Shown in pieces: positions 25,860 to 35,421 of a stretch of 64,000 nt of DNA. The position numbers were made by a program, and so were the translations under genes. The first letter of the stretch is position 1, and each line of letters starts with the position of its first letter. Under the pieces are notes generated by a model. It did not search any database, was not told the origin of the DNA, and saw nothing but the letters and a program-made list of their open reading frames with translations. Origin of the DNA: an uncultured Lachnospiraceae bacterium (GTDB lineage: Bacteria > Bacillota > Clostridia > Lachnospirales > Lachnospiraceae); NCBI GenBank assembly GCA_910586705.1, contig CAJUJK010000013.1, positions 41,986-105,985 on the forward strand. The letters run 5' to 3'.

Positions 25860-27149
25860 ATGAGGGAAGAGGAACTGATCATCTATAAGGAGTTTGCGGA
25901 CGGGGATATCCTGCGGGATGTGGTCTGGCTGATGGAGCATTACCGCGCCGGGGACGGCAGGGCGAGACCGCTTTTTTACAGATGTATGCACAGGCTTTCT
26001 GAGCAGGCGGCGGATCACGGGTTTTACGGGAATCTCTGGCACTGTTATCTGACAAACCTTCTGGTGAACAATGAAAACAGCTACAGCTGCGCCTGCGAGA
26101 TGCGGGGCGAGGTGGAGGGCAGCATCAACGAGCTGGTGCTACACGATATCGCGATTTTCAAGGAGTTTTTTGACTATGACTTTACGGAGATGATGGTGGT
26201 CTTAAAGGCGCCGGAGTTTGCCGTGGTTTTGAATTACGAGGGACCTTCCGCGGACAGTAAAATCTACAACAGGCGTATCCGCGACCGCATCTGCACGCTG
26301 GCGCAGCATTTTGTGGAGAATGAGAATGCGGCGGCTATGAAGGCGACGCTCACCCAGTTCTACCGGGAGTACGGCGTGGGTGATCTGGGACTGCACAAGG
26401 CTTTCCGCGTGGAGCACACGGAGACGGGCGCGCAGATTGTGCCGATACGCAATATCGCGCACGTATATCTGGATGATCTGGTGGGCTATGAGATTCCCAA
26501 GCAGAAACTATGTGAGAATACGGAGGCTTTCGTGGCGGGAAGGCGCGCCAACAACTGTCTGCTGTTCGGCGATGCGGGCACGGGGAAATCCTCCTGCGTA
26601 AAGGCGATTGCCAACGAATATTACGAGAAGGGACTGCGTATCATTGAACTGTACAAGCATCAGTTTCAGGATCTGAACGCAGTGATCGGACAGCTGAAAA
26701 ACCGCAATTACAAGTTTATCATTTACATGGACGATCTCAGCTTCGAGGATTTCGAGGTGGAATACAAATACTTAAAGGCGCTGATCGAGGGCGGGCTGGA
26801 GAAAAAGCCGGCAAATGTGCTGATTTACGCGACCTCCAACAGGCGCCACCTGATCCGGGAGAATTACAGTGACAAGGCGGACAGGCGGGACGAGGACATG
26901 CACGCGGGGGACACGGTGCAGGAGAAACTGTCGCTTGTCTACCGCTTTGGCGTGACCATCTTTTTCGGGTCGCCGGATAAAAAACAGTTCCAGCAGATCG
27001 TAAAGACGCTGGCGGAGAGGAACGGGCTTAAGGTGCCGGAGGAGGAGCTGTTCCTTCTGGCGAATAAGTGGGAGCTTTCCCACGGCGGGCTTTCCGGCAG
27101 GACGGCGCAGCAGTTCATTGATTTCTTACTTGGTCAGACTGCGGGGTAA
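25860..27149 (+). CDS. DUF815-type AAA ATPase
   Basis: The 429-residue protein has an unrecognised N-terminal half (about 1-200) and an ATPase core with a Walker A motif FGDAGTGKSSCVKA near residue 235 and a Walker B KFIIYMDDLSFEDFEVEYK. The sensor-region phrase LIYATSNRRHLIRENYSD is characteristic of the DUF815 group. The substrate is unknown. It lies 14 bases after pheA behind a GGAGG site, and its stop lies 31 bases before the ppx start, so an operon is likely although no functional link to phenylalanine synthesis is evident. Confidence 0.88.
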   Translation: MREEELIIYKEFADGDILRDVVWLMEHYRAGDGRARPLFYRCMHRLSEQAADHGFYGNLWHCYLTNLLVNNENSYSCACEMRGEVEGSINELVLHDIAIFKEFFDYDFTEMMVVLKAPEFAVVLNYEGPSADSKIYNRRIRDRICTLAQHFVENENAAAMKATLTQFYREYGVGDLGLHKAFRVEHTETGAQIVPIRNIAHVYLDDLVGYEIPKQKLCENTEAFVAGRRANNCLLFGDAGTGKSSCVKAIANEYYEKGLRIIELYKHQFQDLNAVIGQLKNRNYKFIIYMDDLSFEDFEVEYKYLKALIEGGLEKKPANVLIYATSNRRHLIRENYSDKADRRDEDMHAGDTVQEKLSLVYRFGVTIFFGSPDKKQFQQIVKTLAERNGLKVPEEELFLLANKWELSHGGLSGRTAQQFIDFLLGQTAG

Positions 27150-27180
27150 AAGCGAGAAGAAGGAGTTGCAGGAGGGGAAG

Positions 27181-28713
27181 ATGAAAACATTTGCGGCGAT
27201 AGACGTGGGTTCGTATGAACTCGGCATGAAAATATTTGAAATTTCATCAAAGAGCGGTCTGCGGGAGATTGACCACATCAGGCACAGGATCGATCTGGGG
27301 ACGGACACTTTTGCCACGGGGAAGATCAGTTATGACCGGGTGGACGAGCTTTCCCGGGTGCTGCGGGACTACACCGATATTATGAAGGGCTACCGGGTGG
27401 ACGATTACACCGCCTACGGCACCAGCGCCATCCGGGAGACGGAAAATACCATGATCGTTCTGGACCAGATCGCCCAGAGGACGGGCATCCGCATCGAGGT
27501 GTTAAGCAACTCGGAGCAGCGTTTCCTGAACTACAAGGCGATCGCTTCCAGAGGGCGTTTCAACAAGATCGTGGAGAAGGGAACCGCCATTGTGGATATC
27601 GGCGGCGGCAGTATCCAGATTTCCCTCTTCGACAAGGACACGCTGGTGACCACCCAGAATATGCGTCTGGGCGTTCTGCGGCTGCAGGACCAGCTGGGGC
27701 GGCTGAACATCAGCCCCAGACAGTACGAGGTGATTCTCGACGAGATGGTGAGTTCCCAGATACAGTTGTTTAAGAAGCTGTATCTGAAGGAAGGGCAGAT
27801 CGAGAACATTATTGTGGTGGACGACTATATTTCCGCCATTGTGGGGAAGAACGTTCTGGGGCTGGAGGAGAGCAGCGTGGAAGTGCCCGCCGTGGAGTTG
27901 TTTCTGGAACGGATCCGCTCCAAGTCGAACCAGCAGGCGGCAAAGGCGCTGGATATGCCGGAGGAAAACATTCCGCTTCTCTTTATATCGGGTATTCTGA
28001 TCAACCGGATCGCCAAGATGATGGGCGCCAATATGATCTGGGCGCCGGGGGTGACGCTCTGCGACGGCATGGCTTACGAGTACGCGGAAAAACATAAGAT
28101 CATCAGGGAAGAGCATGATTTCGAGCAGGATATCATTGCCTGCGCACAGAACATAAGCAAGCGCTACATGGGCAGCAGGCGCAGGGGCGAGACGCTGGAA
28201 AAAATCGCCCTGACCATATTTGACAGCATGAGGAAGGTGCACGGTCTTGGGAAGCGGGAGCGGCTGCTTTTGCGGATCGCCACACTTCTGCACGACTGCG
28301 GCAAGTACATCAGCCTTGTGAATCTGGGCGAGTGCTCCTACAATATCATCATGTCCACGGAGATCATCGGGCTGTCCCATACAGAGCGGGAGATCGTGGC
28401 GAATGTGGTGAAGTACAACCACATGGATTTTGATTACTGGCAGGTGATGGGCGGAAATATTACGATCGACAGGGAGGCATATCTGACGATCGCCAAGCTG
28501 ACCGCCATACTAAAGGTTGCAAACGGGCTTGACCGCAGCCATAAGCAGAAGTTTAAGGATGTAAAAGCGGTTTTAAAGGAGAGGGAACTTGTCATCACTG
28601 TGGATGAGTCGGTGGATATCACACTGGAAAAAGGGCTGTTTACAAAACGTTCCGACTTCTTTGAGGAAGTCTACAGCGTCCGCCCGGTGATCAGACAGCG
28701 CCACGAGAAATAA
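27181..28713 (+). CDS. Ppx/GppA phosphatase with HD domain
   Basis: The 510-residue protein has the ASKHA-fold Ppx/GppA domain (AAIDVGSYELGMKIFE at residue 5, YGTSAIRETEN, VDIGGGSIQISL near residue 138) and a C-terminal HD domain (LLHDCGKYI near residue 369). Such proteins hydrolyse polyphosphate from the ends and/or convert pppGpp to ppGpp. Being next to ppk1, a role in polyphosphate turnover is likely. The ATG at 27181 follows GGAGGGG; the frame is open further upstream. Confidence 0.9.
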   Translation: MKTFAAIDVGSYELGMKIFEISSKSGLREIDHIRHRIDLGTDTFATGKISYDRVDELSRVLRDYTDIMKGYRVDDYTAYGTSAIRETENTMIVLDQIAQRTGIRIEVLSNSEQRFLNYKAIASRGRFNKIVEKGTAIVDIGGGSIQISLFDKDTLVTTQNMRLGVLRLQDQLGRLNISPRQYEVILDEMVSSQIQLFKKLYLKEGQIENIIVVDDYISAIVGKNVLGLEESSVEVPAVELFLERIRSKSNQQAAKALDMPEENIPLLFISGILINRIAKMMGANMIWAPGVTLCDGMAYEYAEKHKIIREEHDFEQDIIACAQNISKRYMGSRRRGETLEKIALTIFDSMRKVHGLGKRERLLLRIATLLHDCGKYISLVNLGECSYNIIMSTEIIGLSHTEREIVANVVKYNHMDFDYWQVMGGNITIDREAYLTIAKLTAILKVANGLDRSHKQKFKDVKAVLKERELVITVDESVDITLEKGLFTKRSDFFEEVYSVRPVIRQRHEK

Positions 28714-28746
28714 ATAACATATGTAATAAAAAGGAGACCATGGGAT

Positions 28747-30906
28747 ATGGCACAGGGGAAAGTATTTGCGGATGAATCGTACTATACAAACAGGGAGCTG
28801 AGCTGGCTGCTTTTTAACGAGAGGGTGCTTTCGGAGGCGAGAGATAAACAGTTACCGCTGTTTGAACGGCTGAAATTCTTGAGTATCACGGCGTCCAATC
28901 TGGACGAGTTTTTCATGGTGCGGGTGGCGTCCCTCAAGGATATGGTGAACGCGGGTTATAAGAAGCGTGACATCGCGGGGATGACGGCGACGGAACAGCT
29001 TGTGCGGGTGAATGAAAAGACCCATCAGCTTGTGAACCAGCAGTACAACACGTACAACCGCTCCCTTCTGCCGCAGCTTGCGGCGAACGGGCTGCGCATC
29101 ATTACGCACCATGAGGATCTGACCAGGGAGGAGGCGGCGTATGTGGACAGCTACTTTACAGACAGCGCCTACCCGGTGCTCACGCCCATGGCGGTGGATT
29201 CCTCAAGACCGTTTCCGCTGATCCGAAATAAGTCCCTGAATCTGGGAGCTTTGATGACGAAGAAAAACGGCGACGGGGAGATGGAGTTTGCCACGGTGCA
29301 GGTGCCAAGCGTCCTTTCCCGTCTGGTGGAGATTCCCTCGGAGGAGGGGAGGCGCCTGATACTTCTGGAGGAAGTGATCGAGCGCAACATACACAAGCTT
29401 TTCTTGAACTATGATATTGTCTGCACGTATCCTTTCCGTATCATGCGGAACGCCGATCTGACCATCGAGGAGGAGGAGGCGGAGGACCTTCTGCAGGAGA
29501 TCGAGAAGCAGCTTAAAAAGAGACAGTGGGGACAGGTGATCCGTCTGGAGGTGGAGGAGGGTATCGACAGCCGTCTCCTCAGACTGATCCGGGAGGAGCT
29601 GGCGATCCCGAAGGAGGACATTTATGCCATCAGCGGGCCGCTGGACCTCACTTTTCTGATGAAACTGTACGGCGTGGAGGGCTTTGATCATCTGAAGGAA
29701 CACAGTTACCTGCCGCCCCAGACGGTGCCGGAGCTGCCGGAGGACGCGGATGTGTTTGCGAAGATCAGGGAGGGCGATATCCTGATGCACCACCCGTACC
29801 AGAGCTTTGAGCCGGTGGTGCGGTTTATCAGACAGGCGGCAAGGGACCCGGAGGTTCTGGCGATCAAGCAGACCCTTTACCGTGTCAGCGGCAATTCCCC
29901 CATCATAGCGGCTCTGGAGCAGGCGGCGGAAAACGGCAAACAGGTTTCCGTGCTCGTGGAGTTAAAGGCGAGGTTTGACGAGGAGAACAACATCGTCTGG
30001 GCGAGAAAGCTGGAGAAAGCGGGCTGCCATGTCATTTACGGGCTGGTCGGGCTTAAGACCCACAGTAAAATAACACTTGTTGTCAGAAGAGAGGAGAACG
30101 GCATACGCCGCTATGTCCATCTCGGCACGGGCAACTACAATGATTCCACGGCGAAGCTTTACACGGACGTCGGCTATTTCACCTGTTCGGAGATGATCGG
30201 GGAGGACGCGACGGCGGTCTTTAATATGCTCTCGGGGTACTCGGAGCCGAGGAGCTGGAACAGGCTTTCCCTTGCGCCCTACTGGCTGAAGGACAGATTT
30301 ATTCATCTGATCGCCAGAGAGAAGGCACATGCCGAATCGGGGAGACCGGCAAGAATCATTGCCAAGATGAACGCGCTCTGCGACAAGGACGTGATCAAGG
30401 CGCTCTATGAGGCGAGCGCGGCGGGGGTGAAGATTGACCTGATTATCCGCGGCATCTGCTGTCTGCGCGTGGGGATAGAGGGCGTCAGCGAGAACATCAC
30501 GGTCCGCTCCCTTGTCGGAAACTTTCTGGAGCACGCGAGAATCTTCTACTTTGAAAACGACGGCAAGCCGGAATATTACTGCGCCAGCGCGGACTGGATG
30601 CCGAGGAACTTAGAGCGCAGGGTGGAGATTCTCTTCCCCATCGAAAAGCCGGCGCTGCAGGAGAAACTGAAAAATATTCTGGACTGCCAGCTCAGGGATT
30701 CGGTGAAGGCGCAGGTGCTGCAGCCCGACGGCACTTACGTGAAGGTGGATAAGCGCGGGAAGGAAGTGTTCAACGCCCAGCTTACGTTCTGCAAAGAGGC
30801 GAAGGCGGCGGCGAAGGAGAAGGCGGGAACCGTGCACAAGAGGGTGTTTATCCCGAAGATGCACCACGACCAAAGTGAGAAGACGGAAAGGAATGAAGGG
30901 AAATGA
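28747..30906 (+). CDS. ppk1: Polyphosphate kinase 1
   Basis: PPK1 reversibly makes long-chain polyphosphate from ATP. The 719-residue protein has the N-domain (YYTNRELSWLLFNERVL), the head domain and the two phospholipase-D-like catalytic domains. The phosphorylated histidine is in RRYVHLGTGNYNDSTAKLY near residue 457, and the second conserved His in LEHARIFYFEND near residue 595. AAGGAGA precedes the start. Its stop overlaps the maf start (ATGA), so they are coupled. Confidence 0.97.
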   Translation: MAQGKVFADESYYTNRELSWLLFNERVLSEARDKQLPLFERLKFLSITASNLDEFFMVRVASLKDMVNAGYKKRDIAGMTATEQLVRVNEKTHQLVNQQYNTYNRSLLPQLAANGLRIITHHEDLTREEAAYVDSYFTDSAYPVLTPMAVDSSRPFPLIRNKSLNLGALMTKKNGDGEMEFATVQVPSVLSRLVEIPSEEGRRLILLEEVIERNIHKLFLNYDIVCTYPFRIMRNADLTIEEEEAEDLLQEIEKQLKKRQWGQVIRLEVEEGIDSRLLRLIREELAIPKEDIYAISGPLDLTFLMKLYGVEGFDHLKEHSYLPPQTVPELPEDADVFAKIREGDILMHHPYQSFEPVVRFIRQAARDPEVLAIKQTLYRVSGNSPIIAALEQAAENGKQVSVLVELKARFDEENNIVWARKLEKAGCHVIYGLVGLKTHSKITLVVRREENGIRRYVHLGTGNYNDSTAKLYTDVGYFTCSEMIGEDATAVFNMLSGYSEPRSWNRLSLAPYWLKDRFIHLIAREKAHAESGRPARIIAKMNALCDKDVIKALYEASAAGVKIDLIIRGICCLRVGIEGVSENITVRSLVGNFLEHARIFYFENDGKPEYYCASADWMPRNLERRVEILFPIEKPALQEKLKNILDCQLRDSVKAQVLQPDGTYVKVDKRGKEVFNAQLTFCKEAKAAAKEKAGTVHKRVFIPKMHHDQSEKTERNEGK

Positions 30907-31490
30907 AGATATATCTTGCCTCGGCGTCGCCGCGGCGGAAGGAGCTTATGAAGCAGGTGGGCATTTCCTTTAAGGTGGTGCCGAGCACGGTGGAGGAGAA
31001 GATCACGAAGGAGGCGCCGGGCGAAGTGGTGGAGGAGCTGTCTTACCAGAAGGCGGTGGACGTCTGCGGGAAACTTGCCGCGGAGGGAAAAGAGGACTTT
31101 GTCGTGATCGGCGCGGACACGGTGGTGAGCGCGTGGGGAAAAATCCTCGGCAAACCTGCGGACAAGGCGGATGCGGCGCGCATGTTAAAGGATCTGCAGG
31201 GCGGCAGCCATCAGGTTTATACGGGTGTCACTCTGGCGTGGAAGTATAAAGATATGCAGCCGATGTACGCCACCTTTTCCGAGTGTACGGATGTGACCAT
31301 GTATGCCATGACCGACGAGGAGATACAGAGGTATGTGGACAGCGGGGAGCCGATGGACAAGGCGGGCGCGTATGCGATTCAGGGTCTTTGCGCCGCGCAT
31401 ATTCAGGGGATCTGCGGAGATTATAACAATGTGGTGGGACTGCCTGTCGGGCGGCTCTGTCAGGAACTCAAGAGGCGGGGACTGCTCTGA
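30903..31490 (+). CDS. maf: Maf-family nucleoside triphosphate pyrophosphatase
   Basis: Maf proteins hydrolyse non-canonical or methylated NTPs (dTTP/UTP or m7GTP) to monophosphates. The 195-residue protein starts with the signature LASASPRRKELMKQVGI and has the catalytic GADTVVSAWGKILGKP, then GSHQVYTGV, and MDKAGAYAIQG. The start codon overlaps the ppk1 stop as ATGA. Confidence 0.95.
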   Translation: MKIYLASASPRRKELMKQVGISFKVVPSTVEEKITKEAPGEVVEELSYQKAVDVCGKLAAEGKEDFVVIGADTVVSAWGKILGKPADKADAARMLKDLQGGSHQVYTGVTLAWKYKDMQPMYATFSECTDVTMYAMTDEEIQRYVDSGEPMDKAGAYAIQGLCAAHIQGICGDYNNVVGLPVGRLCQELKRRGLL

Positions 31491-31556
31491 AACGCCTGTC
31501 TGCGCCGGATGACGGGAAATGTTATGTAAACTACAAGAGATAGGGAGGGATCGTTT

Positions 31557-31814
31557 GTGTTTGACGAGAAAGTAGTACAGTGTTTTTTGGAGAACCAGTT
31601 ACAGCTCTATCCTGAGAAGGTAGCGGAGACCTACGAGGAGGCGGAGAACTTCTTGGAAGAGTGTATGGCGGTTGTGGTGGATTCCGTCAGGGAAGTGTGG
31701 GAGTTTTTCGAGGAGGAAGGCGTCGATATGGAGGGCGCCGACGAGGAAGGGATTCTGGAAGCGGACGAGGTGTTTGAGGTCGGGGACGGAAGATATCTTA
31801 TCATTGAAGGTTAA
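31557..31814 (+). CDS. Small acidic protein of unknown function
   Basis: I do not recognise this 85-residue protein, rich in Glu and Val and ending GDGRYLIIEG. It starts with GTG at 31557 behind a clear AGGGAGGG site; no in-frame ATG is available near the site. No membrane segment is seen. It follows maf by 66 bases and overlaps the convergent HAD gene by four bases. Confidence 0.75.
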   Translation: MFDEKVVQCFLENQLQLYPEKVAETYEEAENFLEECMAVVVDSVREVWEFFEEEGVDMEGADEEGILEADEVFEVGDGRYLIIEG

Positions 31815-32629
31815 TTTAACAGTTTCCGCATCATATCCGCCAGCCCATTCTGGTCGTTGTCAAGATCTGTGACAACATCGGCGTGGGCTTTCACTTTGTC
31901 CGTGGCGTTTTTCATGGCGATGCCGCAGCCCGCCGCATCCAGCATGGAGATGTCGTTTTCCGCATCTCCGGCGGCAAAGGAGTCAGAGACGGGAATGCCC
32001 AGATAATCGCAGAGAAAGAGAAGGGAACTGCCTTTGCCCGCGTTCCAGCCATAGAGCTCCAGATAGATGTTGCTGGAATAGATGGTGCGGATACGACCTT
32101 CTGCCCAGTCTGCAATTTTCTTGCGGAAAGTCTCCAGTTTCTCATAGTTATGTAAGCTAATTGCAAGCATTTTGCACGGTTCTTCCGTGAGAGCATCGCG
32201 AAGATTTTCAGAGACCACAAGAGGCAGATGTATTTTTCTGCGATAGTAACGGACTTCCTCGTCATCCGCAGGGGAAATGATGGCGTCGTCCACATCACTG
32301 TCGCGGTAAGTCTGGATATGGAGGGACAGCTCCTTCGCCTGTTCCTGCAGATAGGAGATGTAGGGGAGAGGAAGCCCGAATTTACGGATGGTGCGCTGTT
32401 TGTCGCAGTCGTAGACACGGCAGCCGTTGGACGCGCTTAAAAAGATGCCGGGCTGATGTAACCCCGCCAGTTCTTTCACTTCCATGACGCTCATAAGCGG
32501 TCTGCCGGAGGAGAGCACCAGACGGTTCCCTGCCGCCAGAAATTCGTCCAGAAACGCTTTGGTCTCCGGGGAAACCTGACTCTGGTTATTTAAAAGGGTA
32601 TCGTCCAAATCCGTAAATAAAATTTTCAT
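31811..32629 (-). CDS. Cof-type HAD-IIB hydrolase
   Basis: The 272-residue protein is a HAD phosphatase of the Cof/YidA group. Motif I is KILFTDLDDTLLNN at the N-terminus (nucleophile Asp), motif II is VLSSGRP, and the C-terminal motif is SDSFAAGDAENDISML followed by GIAMKNATDKVKAHADVVT. A cap domain lies between. Typical substrates are sugar phosphates or flavin intermediates; the one here is unknown. The start at 32629 follows GAGGA. It follows the PHP gene by 46 bases. Confidence 0.92.
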   Translation of the reverse strand: MKILFTDLDDTLLNNQSQVSPETKAFLDEFLAAGNRLVLSSGRPLMSVMEVKELAGLHQPGIFLSASNGCRVYDCDKQRTIRKFGLPLPYISYLQEQAKELSLHIQTYRDSDVDDAIISPADDEEVRYYRRKIHLPLVVSENLRDALTEEPCKMLAISLHNYEKLETFRKKIADWAEGRIRTIYSSNIYLELYGWNAGKGSSLLFLCDYLGIPVSDSFAAGDAENDISMLDAAGCGIAMKNATDKVKAHADVVTDLDNDQNGLADMMRKLLN

Positions 32630-32675
32630 AGGATGTCCTCTTTTCGTCACATGTGTTGCCTGTACTGTGGGAAAT

Positions 32676-33545
32676 CTAGTTCCTTCCGGGTAGAGCCGCC
32701 TTGATTTTCAAAAGCGCTTCTTCGGGGACAAACAGCCTGCCGTAGCCGCAGCCGAGATCCAGCCCGGGCTTGTTCGCACCGTGGAAATCGGAGCCGCCGC
32801 TTACGAGCAGGTCATATTTTTCGGCAAGCCTCTGCATATCCCGCACATCCTGATTGCTGTAAGTGCTGTAGAAAACTTCGATCCCCATAAGCCCGTCCTC
32901 TTTCAGGAAGGAGACCAGCGTTTCCAGCCTGTCGTTTCCCATGTGATAGAGGGGAGGGTGCGCCAGAATGGGGACGCCGCCCGCCTGCAGGATCAGCTCT
33001 ACTGTCTGGGAGGGCGTTACCTTCTCCCGCGGCACAAAGTATTTCGTGTGGTCGCCCAGATATCTTGCGAACGCGTCCTGTCTGCTTTTCACATACCCGT
33101 GTTCCAGCAGGTAGGAGGCGTAGTGTGCTCTGGTGATCACCGCACCCGGGTACATGGCAAGCAGCCTTTCGTAGGTGATATCGATGCCTGCGCCCTGCAG
33201 GTTTTCACACATTTTCCTGTTGCGGTTTGTGCGTGAGTCCACAAAGCCGCCAAGCGCGCTCTGAAATGCTTTTTCTTTATGCGAAATGTAAAGTCCTACA
33301 ATGTGTACATCCTGCTTCTGGTATTTGGTTGAAAACTCGATTCCCGGAATCACTTCCACGGAGGGAAGACCGCGCTCTTCCAGAGCCGCCGCGTGTGCCA
33401 ACGCCTCGTCAAGCCCTTCTATGCTGTCGTGATCCGTGATTGCCACGGCGGCAAGGTTTTTCTCTGTGGCATAATCCACCAGTTCCGTGGGCGTGTAACT
33501 GCCGTCCGATTTGCAGGTGTGGGTGTGCAGGTCAATTGCTCTCAT
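32676..33545 (-). CDS. PHP-domain phosphoesterase (RNase AM/YciV-like)
   Basis: The 289-residue protein has all PHP metal-binding motifs: IDLHTHTCKSDGSYTP, AITDHDSIEGLDEA, VIPGIEFSTKY, ILAHPPLYHMG and VSGGSDFHGANKPG. Proteins of this layout include the nucleotide 3',5'-bisphosphate phosphatase/5'-3' exonuclease YciV (RNase AM) group. The exact activity is inferred from family only. It starts two bases after the ABC-F stop, so ABC-F, PHP and HAD form one transcript. Confidence 0.88.
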   Translation of the reverse strand: MRAIDLHTHTCKSDGSYTPTELVDYATEKNLAAVAITDHDSIEGLDEALAHAAALEERGLPSVEVIPGIEFSTKYQKQDVHIVGLYISHKEKAFQSALGGFVDSRTNRNRKMCENLQGAGIDITYERLLAMYPGAVITRAHYASYLLEHGYVKSRQDAFARYLGDHTKYFVPREKVTPSQTVELILQAGGVPILAHPPLYHMGNDRLETLVSFLKEDGLMGIEVFYSTYSNQDVRDMQRLAEKYDLLVSGGSDFHGANKPGLDLGCGYGRLFVPEEALLKIKAALPGRN

Positions 33546-33547
33546 GT

Positions 33548-35188
33548 TTAGTCGTCTTCTTCCTGACTGGCGGTACTCGTGTAAACGGTACGCTTTCTCG
33601 CCATTTCATCGCTTTCGAGATACTCGTCGTAGGTGGTGATCTTGTCGATCAGGGTGCCGTCTGGCAGGATTTCCATAATGCGGTTTGCCGTGGTCTGCAC
33701 TACCTGATGGTCGTGGCAGGAGAAGATCTCCACGCCCTTGAATTTCTTCATGCCCTCGTTTAAGGCGGTGATCGCCTCCATGTCGAGATGGTTCGTCGGC
33801 TCGTCAAAGAGCAGGCAGTTTGCGCCGCTGATCATCATTTTAGAGAGGAGACAGCGCACCTTCTCGCCGCCAGAGAGCACTTTCACCTTTTTCACGCCGT
33901 CCTCGCCGGCAAAGAGCATACGCCCGAGGAAACCGCGCACATAGGTCACATCCTTCACAGGAGAGTAACCCATGAGCCAGTCGGTGATGGTGTAGTCGTT
34001 GTCAAACTCCGCCGTGTTGTCCTTCGGGAAATACGCCTGAGAGGTGGTAACGCCCCATTTGTACGTGCCCTCGTCCGGTTCCATCTCGCCCATCAGAATC
34101 TGTAAAAGGGTGGTTTTTGCCAGCTCGTTGCCGCCCACAAGCGCAATCTTGTCGTCGTGTCCCACGATGAAGGAAATATTGTCCAGCACCTTTTCGCCGT
34201 TGATGCTTTTGCTTAACCCTTCCACAGTGAGCACTTCGTTGCCGATCTCGCGCTCGGGACGGAAGTCGATGTAAGGGTATTTGCGGCTGGAAGGACGGAT
34301 GTCGTCCAACTCGATTTTTTCAAGGGCGCGCTTTCTGGAAGTCGCCTGTTTGGATTTGCTTGCGTTGGCGGAGAAGCGGGAAATAAATTCCTGCAGCTCC
34401 TTGATCTGTTCCTCTTTCTTTTTGTTTGCCTCCTTGCGCTGCTTGATGATCAGCTGGCTGGACTCGTACCAGAAATCGTAGTTGCCCGCGTAGAGCTGGA
34501 TTTTGCCGTAGTCGATATCCGCCGTGTGGGTGCAGACTTTATTGAGGAAGTAGCGGTCGTGGGAGACCACGATCACCGTGTTTTCAAAGTTAATCAGAAA
34601 CTCTTCCAGCCATGCGATGGCGTCTAAGTCCAGATGGTTGGTAGGCTCGTCCAGAAGCAGGATATCGGGGTTGCCGAAAAGCGCTTTGGCAAGGAGCACC
34701 TTGACTTTTTCGTTGCCGTTTAAGTCCGCCATCTGGCTGTAGTGCAGCTCCGTCCCGACACCGAGACCGTTTAAGAGCATGGCGGCGTTACTCTCCGCGT
34801 CCCAGCCGTCCATCTCCGCAAACTCCGCCTCCAGCTCGCTGGCGCGGATGCCGTCCTCGTCGGAGAAATCTTCCTTGGCGTAAATCGCGTCCTTCTCCTT
34901 CATAATCTGGTAGAGACGCTCGTTGCCCATGATGACCGTGTCCATCACCGAGTAAGCGTCGTACTTAAAGTGGTCCTGCTCCAGAACCGAGAGACGCTGA
35001 CCGGGCGTGATTGACACGTCGCCGTTGGTGGTTTCCAAAACGCCCGAAAGGATTTTTAAGAAGGTGGACTTTCCCGCGCCGTTGGCGCCGATCAGCCCGT
35101 AGCAGTTGCCTTCGGTGAACTTGATGTTTACGTCCTCAAAGAGGGCCTTTTTTCCTACACGTAAGGTTACGTTGTTTGCCTGTATCAT
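33548..35188 (-). CDS. ABC-F family ATPase (YkpA/YbiT-like)
   Basis: ABC-F proteins bind the ribosomal E-site and act as translation factors or, in some branches, antibiotic-resistance factors. The 546-residue protein has two ATPase domains without membrane segments: Walker A GANGAGKSTFLK at residue 33, LLLDEPTNHLDLDAI and VVSHDRYFLN in the first; VLSGGEKVRC and LLFDEPTNHLDMEAI in the second, with the charged linker between. Two motifs are off-consensus: LNGNEKVKVL replaces the first LSGGQ, and GGNELAKTTLL replaces the second Walker A. I believe both are usual in the YkpA branch. The phrase VTTSQAYFPKDN also fits that branch. Confidence 0.92.
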   Translation of the reverse strand: MIQANNVTLRVGKKALFEDVNIKFTEGNCYGLIGANGAGKSTFLKILSGVLETTNGDVSITPGQRLSVLEQDHFKYDAYSVMDTVIMGNERLYQIMKEKDAIYAKEDFSDEDGIRASELEAEFAEMDGWDAESNAAMLLNGLGVGTELHYSQMADLNGNEKVKVLLAKALFGNPDILLLDEPTNHLDLDAIAWLEEFLINFENTVIVVSHDRYFLNKVCTHTADIDYGKIQLYAGNYDFWYESSQLIIKQRKEANKKKEEQIKELQEFISRFSANASKSKQATSRKRALEKIELDDIRPSSRKYPYIDFRPEREIGNEVLTVEGLSKSINGEKVLDNISFIVGHDDKIALVGGNELAKTTLLQILMGEMEPDEGTYKWGVTTSQAYFPKDNTAEFDNDYTITDWLMGYSPVKDVTYVRGFLGRMLFAGEDGVKKVKVLSGGEKVRCLLSKMMISGANCLLFDEPTNHLDMEAITALNEGMKKFKGVEIFSCHDHQVVQTTANRIMEILPDGTLIDKITTYDEYLESDEMARKRTVYTSTASQEEDD

Positions 35189-35238
35189 GTTACATCCTCA
35201 TGTTTTCTGTATTTTTGCTTGTTTTGGTTACTCATATC

Positions 35239-35266
35239 ATTATACACAAAGAGCAGGTTTTTGCAA
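35239..35266 (-). promoter_or_regulatory. Promoter of the ABC-F/PHP/HAD operon
   Basis: On the minus strand TTGCAA (35261-35266) and a perfect TATAAT (35239-35244) with a 16-base spacer, about 50 bases upstream of the ABC-F start. Confidence 0.8.
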
Positions 35267-35320
35267 TGAAAATCGGGGAATACATACATTTTATGGAATG
35301 GGAAGAATTTTTGAAACTTT

Positions 35321-35349
35321 TTGCCCTTCTGATTCGTATTACTTATATA
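35321..35349 (+). promoter_or_regulatory. Possible promoter of the 35422 gene
   Basis: TTGCCC (35321-35326) and TATATA (35344-35349), 17 bases apart. Moderate match only. Confidence 0.5.
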
Positions 35350-35421
35350 TAGAAGAAACGGCAACAGGCAGTATCGTGTATGCGGCAGGGCAATCCTGCG
35401 GACAAAGAGAGGGCGGGTTCC

